Shown: positions 17,228 through 26,795, counted from the first letter of the stretch. The stretch is 64,000 nt of DNA from Candidatus Vicinibacter proximus (GCA_016713905.1 JADJOE010000001.1:1581107-1645106); one strand, 5' to 3'. Program-made: numbers and translations. Notes: generated from the sequence alone by a model not told the origin.

Positions 17228-17821
17228 ATGGAAATAAATAAAAAATTAATTGGTGCAGGTATTTTAACAGCAATTTCGGCTTCGCTTTGTTGTATTACAC
17301 CTGTTTTAGCTGTTATTGCAGGAACAAGTGGACTTGCCTTAACTTTTTCTTGGTTTGAACCTTTCCGACCATATTTTATTGGTTTGACAATTTTGGTTCT
17401 TGGTTTTGCGTGGTATCAAAAGTTGAAACCTAAAAAGCAAATTGACTGCAATTGTGAAACAGAAGAAAAACCAAAATTCATTCAGTCAAAAATGTTTTTA
17501 GGAATAGTAACAGTATTTGCAATCGTAATGCTTGCCTTTCCCTACTATTCAAGCGTTTTCTACCCAAAGACAGAAAAGCAAATCATAGTGGTGGACAAAT
17601 CTAATATTCAAAAAGTAGAATTTACAATTAGCGGAATGACTTGTGCAAGTTGTGGCGAACACGTAAATCACGAAGTAAATAAATTAACAGGAATAATAAG
17701 TTCAAAATCTTCTTACGAAAACGGAAACGCAATCGTAGAATTTGATAACTCAAAAACTAATATTCCTGAAATTGAAAAGGCAATAAACTCAACAGGATAT
17801 TCTGTAACAAACAAAAAATAA
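17228..17821 (+). CDS. merTP: Mercuric transport protein MerTP (MerT-MerP fusion)
   Basis: A 197-residue protein. The first part has membrane helices with the MerT signature cysteines in SASLCCITPVLAVIAG and a further cytoplasmic pair in DCNCETEE. The last ~70 residues form a heavy-metal-associated domain with GMTCASCGEHV, like MerP but attached to the membrane protein. It would pass Hg(II) or a related metal across the inner membrane. No merA reductase is in this cassette, so the physiological metal and purpose are open. It is followed 4 nt later by a GDCCVxC protein, a frequent neighbour of MerT. Confidence 0.88.
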   Translation: MEINKKLIGAGILTAISASLCCITPVLAVIAGTSGLALTFSWFEPFRPYFIGLTILVLGFAWYQKLKPKKQIDCNCETEEKPKFIQSKMFLGIVTVFAIVMLAFPYYSSVFYPKTEKQIIVVDKSNIQKVEFTISGMTCASCGEHVNHEVNKLTGIISSKSSYENGNAIVEFDNSKTNIPEIEKAINSTGYSVTNKK

Positions 17822-17825
17822 AAAA

Positions 17826-18038
17826 ATGGAAATTGTATTAAAATCAATCCTCACTTGTCCAAAATGTGGGCATAAAAAAGAAGAAGAAATGCCAACTGAT
17901 GCTTGTCAGTTTTTTTATCAATGCGAAAATTGTAAAGAAGTTTTACGCCCAAATGCAGGCGACTGCTGTGTTTATTGTAGTTTTGGAAGTGTTGCTTGTC
18001 CTTCCATTCAAGAAAAAAACGTCTGTTGTAAAAAATAA
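17826..18038 (+). CDS. GDCCVxC domain protein
   Basis: A 70-residue cysteine-rich protein containing LTCPKCGHKKEEEMPTDACQ, YQCENC and the diagnostic GDCCVYCSFGS. Ten or more cysteines suggest metal binding. Members of this family are typically found next to merT genes and may act as cytoplasmic metal carriers; no activity is established from sequence alone. Confidence 0.85.
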   Translation: MEIVLKSILTCPKCGHKKEEEMPTDACQFFYQCENCKEVLRPNAGDCCVYCSFGSVACPSIQEKNVCCKK

Positions 18039-18137
18039 TTTAAAACTTTTTTCATTTCACGGGTGATTAATTCAAATCATTGGTATAAAGGTATAGTTCG
18101 TCAATAATGGCAACTATAATTTAAAAATTTATATACA

Positions 18138-18740
18138 ATGGTTTCAACAATCAAAAAATTCGGATTTGCAGTTTTATTAACTGTAATGGTTGCGTTCACA
18201 GCAAACGCACAAAACGCTACAATGTGGAAATTAGACAAGTCGCATACTTCTGTCAATTTCTCGGTCAATCACTTCTTTTCAGCCGTAACAGGCAAGTTCT
18301 CAACTTTTGACGGCAACTTCAACTTTGACCCAGCCAATTTAAAAGGAAGTAAAGCAGACTTTACTATTGCTGTAAAAAGTGTAAATACAAACGATGGCAA
18401 AAGAGACAAGCATTTGCAATCAGCAGACTTTTTCAACGCAAAAGCATTTCCAAATATGACATTTAAATCAACCAAAATTGAAAAGAAATCAGAAAAAGAA
18501 TATTTGGTTTATGGTAAACTCACAATCAAAGACAAAACCAAAGACATTGTTTTGCCTTTTAAAGTTACAGGCGAAATGGAACACCCAATGATGAAAGGAA
18601 CAGTTATTTTAGGACTAACAACAAACCTTAAAATCAATAGAAATGATTATGGTGTAGGAACAGGCGACTGGGCTGCTACAATGGTTGTAGGCGATGAAGT
18701 GGACATTAACATTCATATGGAATTAAACAGAATGAAATAA
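18138..18740 (+). CDS. YceI-family periplasmic lipid-binding protein
   Basis: A 200-residue protein with a signal peptide (FGFAVLLTVMVAFTANAQ) and a YceI lipocalin-like fold: WKLDKSHTSVNFSVNHFF at the start, then KRDKHLQSADFFNAKAFPNM and a final VGDEVDINIHMELNR. These proteins bind isoprenoid or other lipids in the periplasm. Its stop codon overlaps the start of the thioredoxin gene (TAATG), showing an operon. Confidence 0.92.
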   Translation: MVSTIKKFGFAVLLTVMVAFTANAQNATMWKLDKSHTSVNFSVNHFFSAVTGKFSTFDGNFNFDPANLKGSKADFTIAVKSVNTNDGKRDKHLQSADFFNAKAFPNMTFKSTKIEKKSEKEYLVYGKLTIKDKTKDIVLPFKVTGEMEHPMMKGTVILGLTTNLKINRNDYGVGTGDWAATMVVGDEVDINIHMELNRMK

Positions 18741-19186
18741 TGAAAAACATACTATTCATAGCATTTTCAGCCATTGTATTGGTGGCTGTTTATGCCTTTA
18801 CAAATCCAAAAGTGGATTTCAAAGCCGACACAAAAGAAGGTATTCAGTTTCATAACGGAACTTGGGAAGAAGCCTTGCAAATTGCAAAAAAAGAAAATAA
18901 ATTAATTTTCTTGGACATTTACGCCACTTGGTGCGGACCTTGTAAACAACTGAAAAAGAATACTTTTTCAAGTTCAGAAGTTGGAACATTTTACAATCAA
19001 AATTTTGTAAATGTTGCCTTTGACGGAGAAAAAGGAGATGGAGCAATGTTAATGCAAAAATATGGTTTACGCAGTTTTCCATCATTGCTTTTCATAGACG
19101 GAAACGGAAAAGTGGTAGGACAAACAGGTGGTTTTCATAAGCCAAACCAACTCATAGAATTAGGACAAAAATTTACTAAAAACTAA
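18740..19186 (+). CDS. Thioredoxin-family protein, exported
   Basis: A 148-residue protein with an N-terminal hydrophobic signal or anchor and a thioredoxin fold. The active site is WCGPCK in IFLDIYATWCGPCKQL, and the cis-proline region is GLRSFPSLLFID. It resembles DUF255/thioredoxin_7-type periplasmic thiol proteins. It may keep cysteines of the neighbouring metal proteins reduced or assist folding. It overlaps the YceI gene by one base. Confidence 0.9.
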   Translation: MKNILFIAFSAIVLVAVYAFTNPKVDFKADTKEGIQFHNGTWEEALQIAKKENKLIFLDIYATWCGPCKQLKKNTFSSSEVGTFYNQNFVNVAFDGEKGDGAMLMQKYGLRSFPSLLFIDGNGKVVGQTGGFHKPNQLIELGQKFTKN

Positions 19187-19196
19187 ACTCAAAATT

Positions 19197-19646
19197 ATGA
19201 ACGATAAAATTCAAAAATCAATTTTAGCGGGAATTATTGGCACAGCCATAATGACCGTAGTGATGATGGTTACCCCGATGATGGGAATGCCAAAAATGTC
19301 GCCACCAGAAATGCTTTCAGGTATGTTAGGAATGCCAGTTTTTGTAGGTTGGATAATGCACTTTATGATAGGAATAATGTTTGCATTTGTTTACACTTAC
19401 TTATGTATTTTCAAATGGAAAATCAGCAATGTCTATCTTAAAGGTGCAGTTTTTGGAATAATTGCTTTTGTAGTTGCTCAAATAATGATGGGTATTATGG
19501 GAGCAATGATGCCAATGCCAAAAATGGAAGGTTCTATGATGCTGACAATGATAGGAAGTTTAATGGGACACATTATTTTTGGAATGGCTGTTTCAAAAAC
19601 AGTCGGAAACGCATATTGTGCCGACAAATCCTGTGCAACAAAATAA
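19197..19646 (+). CDS. Methionine-rich membrane protein (DUF6789-like)
   Basis: A 149-residue protein with four predicted membrane helices. It is unusually rich in methionine, especially MMVTPMMGMPKMSPPEM and the mirrored MMGIMGAMMPMPKMEGSMM. Methionine clusters can bind soft metals such as Cu(I), which fits the metal theme of this cassette, but that role is inference. It resembles the DUF6789 family. It ends in a cysteine pair, CADKSC. Confidence 0.7.
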   Translation: MNDKIQKSILAGIIGTAIMTVVMMVTPMMGMPKMSPPEMLSGMLGMPVFVGWIMHFMIGIMFAFVYTYLCIFKWKISNVYLKGAVFGIIAFVVAQIMMGIMGAMMPMPKMEGSMMLTMIGSLMGHIIFGMAVSKTVGNAYCADKSCATK

Positions 19647-19653
19647 TAAAATT

Positions 19654-19773
19654 ATGGACTGCAAAACAGAAACCTGCAAACGAGTAACACCAAAATTTAA
19701 ACTGACTTGGTGCAACATTAAGACTATTTTAATGCTTGGTCTTGCAATCTACTTTTGGCTGACGAACAAATAA
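19654..19773 (+). CDS. 39-residue Cys-containing membrane peptide
   Basis: It begins MDCKTETCKRVTPKFKLTWC and ends with one hydrophobic segment (IKTILMLGLAIYFWLTNK). It starts 7 nt after the preceding stop and ends 5 nt before the c1 end box, so it is the last gene of c1. Three cysteines fit the metal-related set. No family was recognised. Confidence 0.6.
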   Translation: MDCKTETCKRVTPKFKLTWCNIKTILMLGLAIYFWLTNK

Positions 19774-19778
19774 AAACT

Positions 19779-19914
19779 GCCTACAACATCGGTTTGGCAA
19801 TATGGCGGCTGAAGTGCTTCTATCAAACATTTGTGCAAGGTTCAACATTAGGAATTCTATTGAACTTTTGTGCTAAAAATCCGCCACATCGCCAAGCCGA
19901 AAAACGTTACCGGC
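19779..19914 (+). repeat. attC-like recombination site 1 (end of c1)
   Basis: 136 bp. The end box GCCTACAAC (19779-19787) pairs with the start box of c1 at 16576. Inner arms CGGTTTGGC/GCCAAGCCG and GGCGG/CCGCC form the imperfect palindrome. The site closes with AAAAC and GTTACCGGC (19906-19914), the start box of c2. Confidence 0.85.
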
Positions 19915-19977
19915 AACCGTGTTTGACGAAAACGGACATGACTAAAAAATATGCTTTTTATCTATAAATCAACCTCA

Positions 19978-20460
19978 ATGACAAATAAGATATACTTGAC
20001 AATTACGCTACTTTTTTTTGTGTTGACTTATTCTTGCAACAATAATAAAACATATGACATTCATGTAAAATTTGACAAAGTTGACGGACTCTATTTAAAT
20101 GACGAAGTAAGAGTAAATGGTTATAAAATTGGTAGTGTAAGTAAAGTTGATCTATCCGACAACACTATTCATGCGACACTGACAATCAACAAAGAACAAT
20201 CCATTTCTGACGCTGCTACGTTTACAATTAGAAACACTGACATGATTGGAACTAAACACATCGACATTGATAATTTTAATGGTTCTCAGACGAAACTATC
20301 AGACGGAGATACAGCTACAGGTAACTTCGATGACAAAAACGTCCTCACTTCTATTAATATCGATACAATCGTTCAAAAGTATGCTAAACCAATTCTTGAC
20401 AGTTTAGGATACGAACTGACACCTAAAAAGAAAGACAACAACAACACGGACAAAAAATAA
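19978..20460 (+). CDS. MCE/MlaD-domain lipoprotein (cassette c2)
   Basis: The start is placed at the ATG at 19978, giving MTNKIYLTITLLFFVLTYSC with a lipobox cysteine; an upstream in-frame start adds nine residues. The MCE domain follows: KFDKVDGLYLNDEVRVNGYK with IGSVSKVDL, and the IGTKHIDI segment. MCE proteins form rings that carry lipids between membranes and normally belong to an ABC system, but here a single short MCE protein is the only gene of the cassette, so its partner must be elsewhere. It lacks the long helical region of larger MlaD proteins. Confidence 0.82.
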   Translation: MTNKIYLTITLLFFVLTYSCNNNKTYDIHVKFDKVDGLYLNDEVRVNGYKIGSVSKVDLSDNTIHATLTINKEQSISDAATFTIRNTDMIGTKHIDIDNFNGSQTKLSDGDTATGNFDDKNVLTSINIDTIVQKYAKPILDSLGYELTPKKKDNNNTDKK

Positions 20461-20465
20461 CGGCA

Positions 20466-20600
20466 GCCGGTAACAGCGGTTTTGCGCTATGCGGGCAGTT
20501 TGCTTCATTGGAAAATTTGAGTTACTTTTAAATTGTAACTAAAATGAAAATTATTCACCCAATTCCCGCACAGCGCAAGGAGCCGCAAAACGTTACCACC
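20466..20600 (+). repeat. attC-like recombination site 2 (end of c2)
   Basis: 135 bp. The end box GCCGGTAAC (20466-20474) is the exact reverse complement of the c2 start box at 19906. Inner arms are GCGGTTTTGCGC... and ...GCGCAAGGAGCCGC. It closes with AAAAC and GTTACCACC (20592-20600), the start box of c3. The c2 gene stops 5 nt before it. Confidence 0.88.
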
Positions 20601-20632
20601 AATGCTAAAAAGACAGACGACACGACAAGAAA

Positions 20633-20905
20633 ATGACTAAAAATGGACTCGACATACAGACCATATCGACCAAGCGGACAGACTTTCAAACTGACCGTGT
20701 TTTGCTTTTGGGACAAGTGACAGAAAAGCAAGTAAAAGCCGACCCTTCGCATTTTTTAAAATTTCTTTTTACCAGCCGCACAAATGGCACATTTGGTTTT
20801 GCCCGACACACAAGCCAACGCTTCGCAAAACCAAAAGAGCCATTTTTTTGCCACCGCACCGACAATAATGACGATATTAACAGCCTTGAAAATATGAGAA
20901 ATTAA
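20633..20905 (+). CDS. Conserved leader ORF of c3
   Basis: A 90-codon ORF that begins 33 nt after the c3 box and stops 3 nt before hsdR. Close relatives lead c6 (30138) and c9 (46451); all share a core like ASRTNGTFGFARHTSQ then RFAKPKEPFF. The core codons coincide with the start-module hairpin (20782-20845). Translation could couple to hsdR or regulate it. It may also be only an open frame over a structured DNA element. No known domain. Confidence 0.45.
   Translation: MTKNGLDIQTISTKRTDFQTDRVLLLGQVTEKQVKADPSHFLKFLFTSRTNGTFGFARHTSQRFAKPKEPFFCHRTDNNDDINSLENMRN
20750..20845 (+). repeat. Start module of c3: A/T motif plus covarying hairpin
   Basis: The motif at 20750-20770 (CATTTTTTAAAATTTCTTTT plus one T) has its exact reverse complement at 28212-28232 at the other end of c3. 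The hairpin follows: stem AAATGGC/GCCATTT, an ACA/AGA internal loop, stem TTTGGTTTTGC/GCAAAACCAAA, and a loop containing ACAAGCCAACGCT. Confidence 0.75.
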
Positions 20906-20908
20906 ATA

Positions 20909-23900
20909 ATGGCCTTTAACGAAAATACAAGAGTAAAAATCCCTGCTATTCTGCATCTGTGCAGACTGGGTTACAAATATGTTTCGCTATCAAAGGCTAA
21001 ATGGAATATTGACACCAATATTTTCACAGACATTTTTGAGGAAAGCATTCAACGCATCAATCCTGAAATGGAACAAAGCGACATTAAAAGATTGCTTGAA
21101 GATGTTTCTTTAGTTTTAGACAATGAAGATTTGGGCGAAGCATTTTACAACATGCTTGTTTCCACTTCGGGGGCAAGACTGATTGACTTAAAGGATTTCA
21201 ACAACAATTCCTTTCATGTAGTAACTGAACTCACCTACAAAAACGGTGACGATGAATTCAGACCTGATATTACATTGCTGATAAACGGAATGCCATTGGC
21301 ATTTGTGGAAGTAAAGAAACCCAATAACCAAGAAGGTGTTTTGCAGGAAAGAGACCGCATCAATGTTCGATTCAAGAATAAGAAATTTCGCAAGTTTATC
21401 AATATCTCTCAGGTACTTGTGTTTTCCAATAACATGGAATACGACATTGAATCTATTGAACCGATACAAGGTGCATTTTACGCTTCTACTTCCTATGCTT
21501 CTGCAAACTTCAATTGTTTTAGAGAGGAAGAAAAATTCGATTTAACGACTTTATTAAAACTCGAAGATGACAATTTAGAGAATTTGGTTTTGAAAGACAA
21601 TAATCTTTCAGCCATTAAACATTCGCCTGAATTTATTACCAACAAAGAACCCAATTCACCAACAAATCGAATTCTTACTTCGCTATTCAGCAAAGACAGA
21701 TTTGCAATGATTTTGAAATACAGCATTGCGTATGTGAACGAAGAAAAAGGTTTGGAAAAACACATCATGCGTTATCCGCAGTTGTTTGCAACCAAAGCCA
21801 TTGAACGCAAACTAAATGATGGAATTAAGAAAGGAATTATTTGGCATACGCAAGGCAGCGGCAAAACGGCACTTGCTTATTACAATGTAAAATACCTGAC
21901 AGACTATTTTCAGCAAAAAGGAATTGTTCCTAAGTTTTATTTTATTGTTGACCGTATTGATTTAATGAATCAGGCGAAACGAGAATTTACAAGCCGTGGT
22001 TTGATTGTACATACTGTAAATTCTAAAGATGAATTGCTTCGCAATTTCAGAACCCGACAAGCCATTCACAACCTTTCGGGCAAAAGAGAAATAACGGTTG
22101 TAAACATTCAGAAATTCAAAGACGATACCGATGTACTGAAAGCGAATGATTACGACATCAGTAGCCAACGAATTTATTTTTTGGACGAAGTACACCGCAG
22201 TTACAACCCTACTGGTAGTTTCTTAGCCAACCTTTTCAATTCGGACAGAAACGCCATTATTATTGGCTTAACTGGAACTCCATTAATTGGAAACGACAGA
22301 ACATCCCGCCAAACTTTTGGTGACTACATTCACAAGTATTATTACAATGCTTCTATTGCAGATGGATATACGTTAAAACTCATTCGGGAGGATATTGAAA
22401 CCACTTACAAGTTTCAATTGAAAGAAGCATTAAAGGAAGTTGAAATACTAAAAGGCGATGCCGATAAACGAATCATTTATGCTCATGCAAAATTTGCAGA
22501 GCCAATGCTTGATTATATTGTTCAGGATTTTATCAAAAGCAGAATTCGTTTTGGTGACCACTCTGTTGGTGCTATGGTAGTTTGCGACAGTGCCGAGCAA
22601 GCCCGTAAATTATTTGAAATATTTATCAGCAAATACAATCCAACGCAAAAAACAGTTGAAATGGTTGAGCCTTATATGATGGCTGCCGAACCTGCTGTGG
22701 AATATGGAATGTATAAAGTTGACCAAAGTAAAAACTTGGTTGCTTCTTTAATTCTGCATGACATTGGCTCAAAAGATGACCGTAAAGATGAAGTAGATGA
22801 TTTTAAAGACGGCAAAATTGATATTCTGTTTGTGTACAATATGTTGCTGACTGGTTTTGATGCCAAGCGATTAAAAAAACTATACATTGGCAGGGTAATT
22901 AAAAACCATAACCTCCTGCAAACACTCACAAGGGTAAACCGACCATATAAGAAATTCCGTTACGGTTATGTGGTAGATTTTGCCGACATCACCAAAGAGT
23001 TTGATGCTACCAACAAAGCCTACTTTGACGAATTGCAAGCAGAGCTGGGTGATGAAATGCAAAACTATTCTAACCTCTTTAAATCGAAGGAAGAGATTGA
23101 AGAAGAAATAAAAATAATTAAGGAAAGGTTGTTTCATTATGATTTGAAAAACGCAGAAGTATTTTCCCAACAAATCAGCCAGATTGAAGACCGCAAGCAA
23201 GTATTAGAAATTAAGAAAGCTTTAGAAATTGCCAAAAACATTTACAACCTCATTCGCTTAGAAGGTCATTTTGATTTATTGGAGAAAGTCGATTTCAAAA
23301 AACTGAATCAACTTTATAATGAGGCTTCACGCCATTTGGATTTACTTAACCTGAAAGCCAACATTGAAAACAATGTAGACACGACCAATTTGCTGAATGT
23401 AGCTTTGGAAAATGTACTGTTCATGTTCCGCAAAATTTCGGAAGAAGAAATGGTAATTGCCGACCAGTTAAAAGATATGCTTCGTAAAACTCGTGAAGCA
23501 TTGGGCGGAAACTTTGACCAGAACGACCCACAGTTTGTGAATTTATATGACGAGTTGAAACGCTTGTTTGACAAAAAGAATTTGGACGAAATAACGCAGG
23601 AAGATATGCGAAACAACATTGGTTCGCTGCAACAGATTTACGACCAAGTAACCGAACTCAACCGCAAGAACAATTTGCTAAAAGCAAAATATGAGAACGA
23701 TGCCAAGTATGCCCGAATGCACAAACGCATTTTGGAAAAAGGCAACATCTCAAAACGAGAAAGCGAAATTTGCGAAACGCTGATGGACATTAAAAAACAG
23801 GTAGATGAAAAAGTATTGATTAATACGCAAATGTTAAACAACGAAAGCTATTTTGACAAACTGATGATTCAAATGGTGATTGGCAGTTTTGGTAAAAACA

Positions 23901-23992
23901 AAATTGAACTTGACCCCGAATCAGCTAAATACATCAATACTTGTTTGGTAAAAGAATATATGAACGAATATCAAGGAAATAGAGCATGGTAA
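20909..23992 (+). CDS. hsdR: Type I restriction endonuclease subunit R (HsdR), c3
   Basis: A 1027-residue motor-nuclease of a type I restriction-modification complex, which translocates unmethylated DNA and cuts it. The N-terminal nuclease has the PD-(D/E)xK pattern in FRPDITLLINGMPLAFVEVKK (about residues 116-138). The SF2 helicase has Walker A in HTQGSGKTALAYY (about 313-325) and a DEVH box in IYFLDEVHRSY, plus ITGTPL-like GLTGTPLIGND. The C-terminal helical region that contacts the methylase is present. It overlaps hsdM by 7 nt. It differs strongly from the second HsdR at 39503, so c3 and c6 encode independent systems. Confidence 0.95.
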   Translation: MAFNENTRVKIPAILHLCRLGYKYVSLSKAKWNIDTNIFTDIFEESIQRINPEMEQSDIKRLLEDVSLVLDNEDLGEAFYNMLVSTSGARLIDLKDFNNNSFHVVTELTYKNGDDEFRPDITLLINGMPLAFVEVKKPNNQEGVLQERDRINVRFKNKKFRKFINISQVLVFSNNMEYDIESIEPIQGAFYASTSYASANFNCFREEEKFDLTTLLKLEDDNLENLVLKDNNLSAIKHSPEFITNKEPNSPTNRILTSLFSKDRFAMILKYSIAYVNEEKGLEKHIMRYPQLFATKAIERKLNDGIKKGIIWHTQGSGKTALAYYNVKYLTDYFQQKGIVPKFYFIVDRIDLMNQAKREFTSRGLIVHTVNSKDELLRNFRTRQAIHNLSGKREITVVNIQKFKDDTDVLKANDYDISSQRIYFLDEVHRSYNPTGSFLANLFNSDRNAIIIGLTGTPLIGNDRTSRQTFGDYIHKYYYNASIADGYTLKLIREDIETTYKFQLKEALKEVEILKGDADKRIIYAHAKFAEPMLDYIVQDFIKSRIRFGDHSVGAMVVCDSAEQARKLFEIFISKYNPTQKTVEMVEPYMMAAEPAVEYGMYKVDQSKNLVASLILHDIGSKDDRKDEVDDFKDGKIDILFVYNMLLTGFDAKRLKKLYIGRVIKNHNLLQTLTRVNRPYKKFRYGYVVDFADITKEFDATNKAYFDELQAELGDEMQNYSNLFKSKEEIEEEIKIIKERLFHYDLKNAEVFSQQISQIEDRKQVLEIKKALEIAKNIYNLIRLEGHFDLLEKVDFKKLNQLYNEASRHLDLLNLKANIENNVDTTNLLNVALENVLFMFRKISEEEMVIADQLKDMLRKTREALGGNFDQNDPQFVNLYDELKRLFDKKNLDEITQEDMRNNIGSLQQIYDQVTELNRKNNLLKAKYENDAKYARMHKRILEKGNISKRESEICETLMDIKKQVDEKVLINTQMLNNESYFDKLMIQMVIGSFGKNKIELDPESAKYINTCLVKEYMNEYQGNRAW

Positions 23993-25611
23993 CACAAGAT
24001 TTTACGGCACAAACAAAAGAGCTGATTGACAACCTGAAAGGTGTTTGTACCTCTTACGGATTAGGAAACGATGGCAATGAATTTAAAATCATTACCCAAG
24101 TGTTTCTGTATAAATTCATGAACGATAAATTCGGCTATGAAGTAAAACAATTAGAACCCAAACTGGCAACAGCCGAAAGTTGGGAAAAAGAAATTGCACA
24201 ATACAGCGATAAGCAATACGAAATGCTATTGCTACGCATGAACCCTGACAGTGCCAAACTGAAAAGAGAACATTTCCTTTCTAACCTTTACAACAAACAA
24301 GACAAAGAAGAATTTGCGAAGTTCTTTGATGATACGTTGCGTGACATTGCCATTTTCAACAACGATATTTTCTCAGTTAAAACAGGCACAGGTGCCAAAA
24401 TTGTATTGTTCGATGAAATAAGCAATTACATTACCGACAGTAGCCAACGTGATAATTTCTGCAAAGCCATCATTAACCAATTGGTGAATTTTAGTTTTGA
24501 AAAAATATTCAATCAGAAATTCGATTTCTTCTCTACCATATTTGAATACCTTATAAAAGATTACAACAAAGACGGTGGTGGAAAATATGCCGAGTATTAC
24601 ACGCCTCATGCAGTTTCAAAAATCATGGCTTCTATTTTGGTAGATAAGCCCGTGAGCAATGTAACCTGTTACGACCCATCGGCAGGTTCGGGTACTTTGT
24701 TAATGAATTTGGCACATGCCATTGGCGAAGACCGCTGTACCATTTACTCGCAGGATATTTCGCAAAAATCGAGTAGTATGTTGCGATTGAATTTGATACT
24801 GAACAACCTCGTACATTCTATTCAAAATATTATACAGGGCAATACTATCAAAACGCCTTTCCACAAAGTAGGCGACAAGTTGATGAGCTTTGATTACATC
24901 GTTTCTAACCCACCATTTAAATTGGACTTTAGCGATTATGTAGCCGATTTGGACACCAAGCAAAACAACGAACGTTTTTTTGCAGGTTTTCCGAATATCC
25001 CGAAAAAGGACAAAGACAAAATGGCGATTTACCCTTTGTTTATTCAGCACATCATGTTTTCACTATCAACTAAAGGCAAAGCGGCTATTGTAGTGCCTAC
25101 TGGTTTTATAACAGCACAAAGCGGCATTGAAAAGAAAATACGAGAACGATTAGTAGAACAAAAAATGTTGCGAGGTGTGGTGAGTATGCCGAGTAATATT
25201 TTTGCTACCACAGGCACTAACGTATCAATTTTGTTTTTGGACAAAGCAAATACCAAAGGCGATATTGTATTGATGGATGCATCTAAATTAGGCACAACCG
25301 TAAAAGAAGGCAAGAATCAAAAAACCTTGCTTTCTGAAGATGAAGAGCAAACCATTATCAACACGTTTAATAAACACGAAGCCGCTGAAGATTTTACGGT
25401 TGTGGTTTCTTACGAGCAGATAAAAGAAAAAAACTACAGCTTTAGTGCGGGGCAATATTTTGAAGTGAAGATTGAATACACCGACATTACACCAAAAGAA
25501 TTTGAAACCAAGATGAATGGGTTTAAAACCAATTTAGACAGCCTTTTTGCCGAATCAAAGACCTTGGAAAAGGAAATTCAAAAACAATTAAATGGATTGA
25601 AGTATGAATAA
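23986..25611 (+). CDS. hsdM: Type I restriction system methyltransferase subunit M (HsdM), c3
   Basis: A 541-residue N6-adenine methyltransferase subunit. The N-terminal helical HsdM_N region is followed by the Rossmann domain with AdoMet motif I in YDPSAGSGTLLMNL (about residue 228) and the catalytic NPPF in YIVSNPPFKLDF (about residue 307). It methylates the recognition site together with HsdS and forms the core on which HsdR sits. It overlaps hsdR by 7 nt and hsdS by 8 nt, so the three are translated as an operon. Confidence 0.95.
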   Translation: MVTQDFTAQTKELIDNLKGVCTSYGLGNDGNEFKIITQVFLYKFMNDKFGYEVKQLEPKLATAESWEKEIAQYSDKQYEMLLLRMNPDSAKLKREHFLSNLYNKQDKEEFAKFFDDTLRDIAIFNNDIFSVKTGTGAKIVLFDEISNYITDSSQRDNFCKAIINQLVNFSFEKIFNQKFDFFSTIFEYLIKDYNKDGGGKYAEYYTPHAVSKIMASILVDKPVSNVTCYDPSAGSGTLLMNLAHAIGEDRCTIYSQDISQKSSSMLRLNLILNNLVHSIQNIIQGNTIKTPFHKVGDKLMSFDYIVSNPPFKLDFSDYVADLDTKQNNERFFAGFPNIPKKDKDKMAIYPLFIQHIMFSLSTKGKAAIVVPTGFITAQSGIEKKIRERLVEQKMLRGVVSMPSNIFATTGTNVSILFLDKANTKGDIVLMDASKLGTTVKEGKNQKTLLSEDEEQTIINTFNKHEAAEDFTVVVSYEQIKEKNYSFSAGQYFEVKIEYTDITPKEFETKMNGFKTNLDSLFAESKTLEKEIQKQLNGLKYE

Positions 25612-26794
25612 AGAAATGGTGCCAATTAAGCTTGAAGGCCTAATTGATTTTAAAAATGGTAAAATCGCATCTAAAAAATTAGGTACAATTCCAATTTATG
25701 GTGGTAATGGTATTTTAGGGTATACCGATGAATCAAATTACGAAAACGTTTTAATAATTGGTCGTGTCGGGGCATATTGTGGCAGTGTCCATATTGAAAA
25801 AGGCAAATGTTGGGTCTCGGATAATGCAATTGCTGGAGTTCATAAACAAATTGAAAGCAATGAGTATAATTACTACTTACTCAAATGTATTTCATTAAAT
25901 AAAAAACAAATTGGTTCAAGTCAACCTCTACTTACTCAGGGTATTTTAAATAGAATTGATGTTAATATTTATTCTGATGTTAGTACAAGAGCAAAAATTG
26001 CCTCTGTCCTCTCCACCATAGATTCCAAAATCGAACTCAACAACCGCATTAATGCCGAGTTAGAAACAATGGCAAAAACGCTGTACGATTATTGGTTTGT
26101 ACAGTTTGATTTTCCTGATAAAAACGGTAAACCCTACAAAACCAGTGGCGGTAAAATGGTTTGGAATGAAGAGTTGAAGAAAGAGATTCCGGAGGGGTGG
26201 GAAGTGAAATTTTTACGAACTGAAATTGAAATTCAAAGAGGTATTTCATATACAAGTAAAGAAATCAACGGAGACGGAATACCAATGATAAATTTGAATT
26301 CATTTAATCTAGATGGCACCTATAAATCAGAAGGCGTTAAAACATATTCAGGCAAATTCACGGAAAAGAATATTGTAAAATCTGGAGACCTTTTAATTGC
26401 TGCTACTGATGTAACAAGAAACGCAGATATTATTGGTAGAGCAATTTTAGTTCCCGACTACTACAAGGAAGAATTAGTCTTTTCAATGGACATTGCAAAA
26501 ATTATTTCTAAAAACATTCCTTCTTCTTTTCTGATGATGCTTTTCAATTCTAATCATTATCATAATTACATAAAATGGTATGCAAGTGGAACGATAGTAT
26601 TACATCTCAATCTAGATGGAGTTAACAGGTACCAAACGGAATTGCCTCCAACAATTTTAATGAAGCAGTTCGATGATTTTTACTTGCCAATTGCGAATAG
26701 AATTTATATGACAGCAAAAGAAAACGAAAAACTCTCCGGACTACGGGATTGGCTTCTGCCAATGCTAATGAATGGACAGGTTAAAATTAATTAA
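25604..26794 (+). CDS. hsdS: Type I restriction system specificity subunit S (HsdS), c3
   Basis: A 396-residue protein with two target recognition domains separated by a conserved helical spacer. The first spans about residues 1-125 and is followed by the helix with IASVLSTIDSKIELNNRINA and LETMAKTLYDYWFVQFDFP. The second runs from about 190 (PEGWEVKFLRTEIEIQRG) to near 370, closing with the second helix that ends LRDWLLPMLMNGQVKIN. It sets which DNA sequence the complex methylates and cuts; the sequence cannot be predicted here. Confidence 0.94.
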   Translation: MNKEMVPIKLEGLIDFKNGKIASKKLGTIPIYGGNGILGYTDESNYENVLIIGRVGAYCGSVHIEKGKCWVSDNAIAGVHKQIESNEYNYYLLKCISLNKKQIGSSQPLLTQGILNRIDVNIYSDVSTRAKIASVLSTIDSKIELNNRINAELETMAKTLYDYWFVQFDFPDKNGKPYKTSGGKMVWNEELKKEIPEGWEVKFLRTEIEIQRGISYTSKEINGDGIPMINLNSFNLDGTYKSEGVKTYSGKFTEKNIVKSGDLLIAATDVTRNADIIGRAILVPDYYKEELVFSMDIAKIISKNIPSSFLMMLFNSNHYHNYIKWYASGTIVLHLNLDGVNRYQTELPPTILMKQFDDFYLPIANRIYMTAKENEKLSGLRDWLLPMLMNGQVKIN

Positions 26795-26795
26795 A

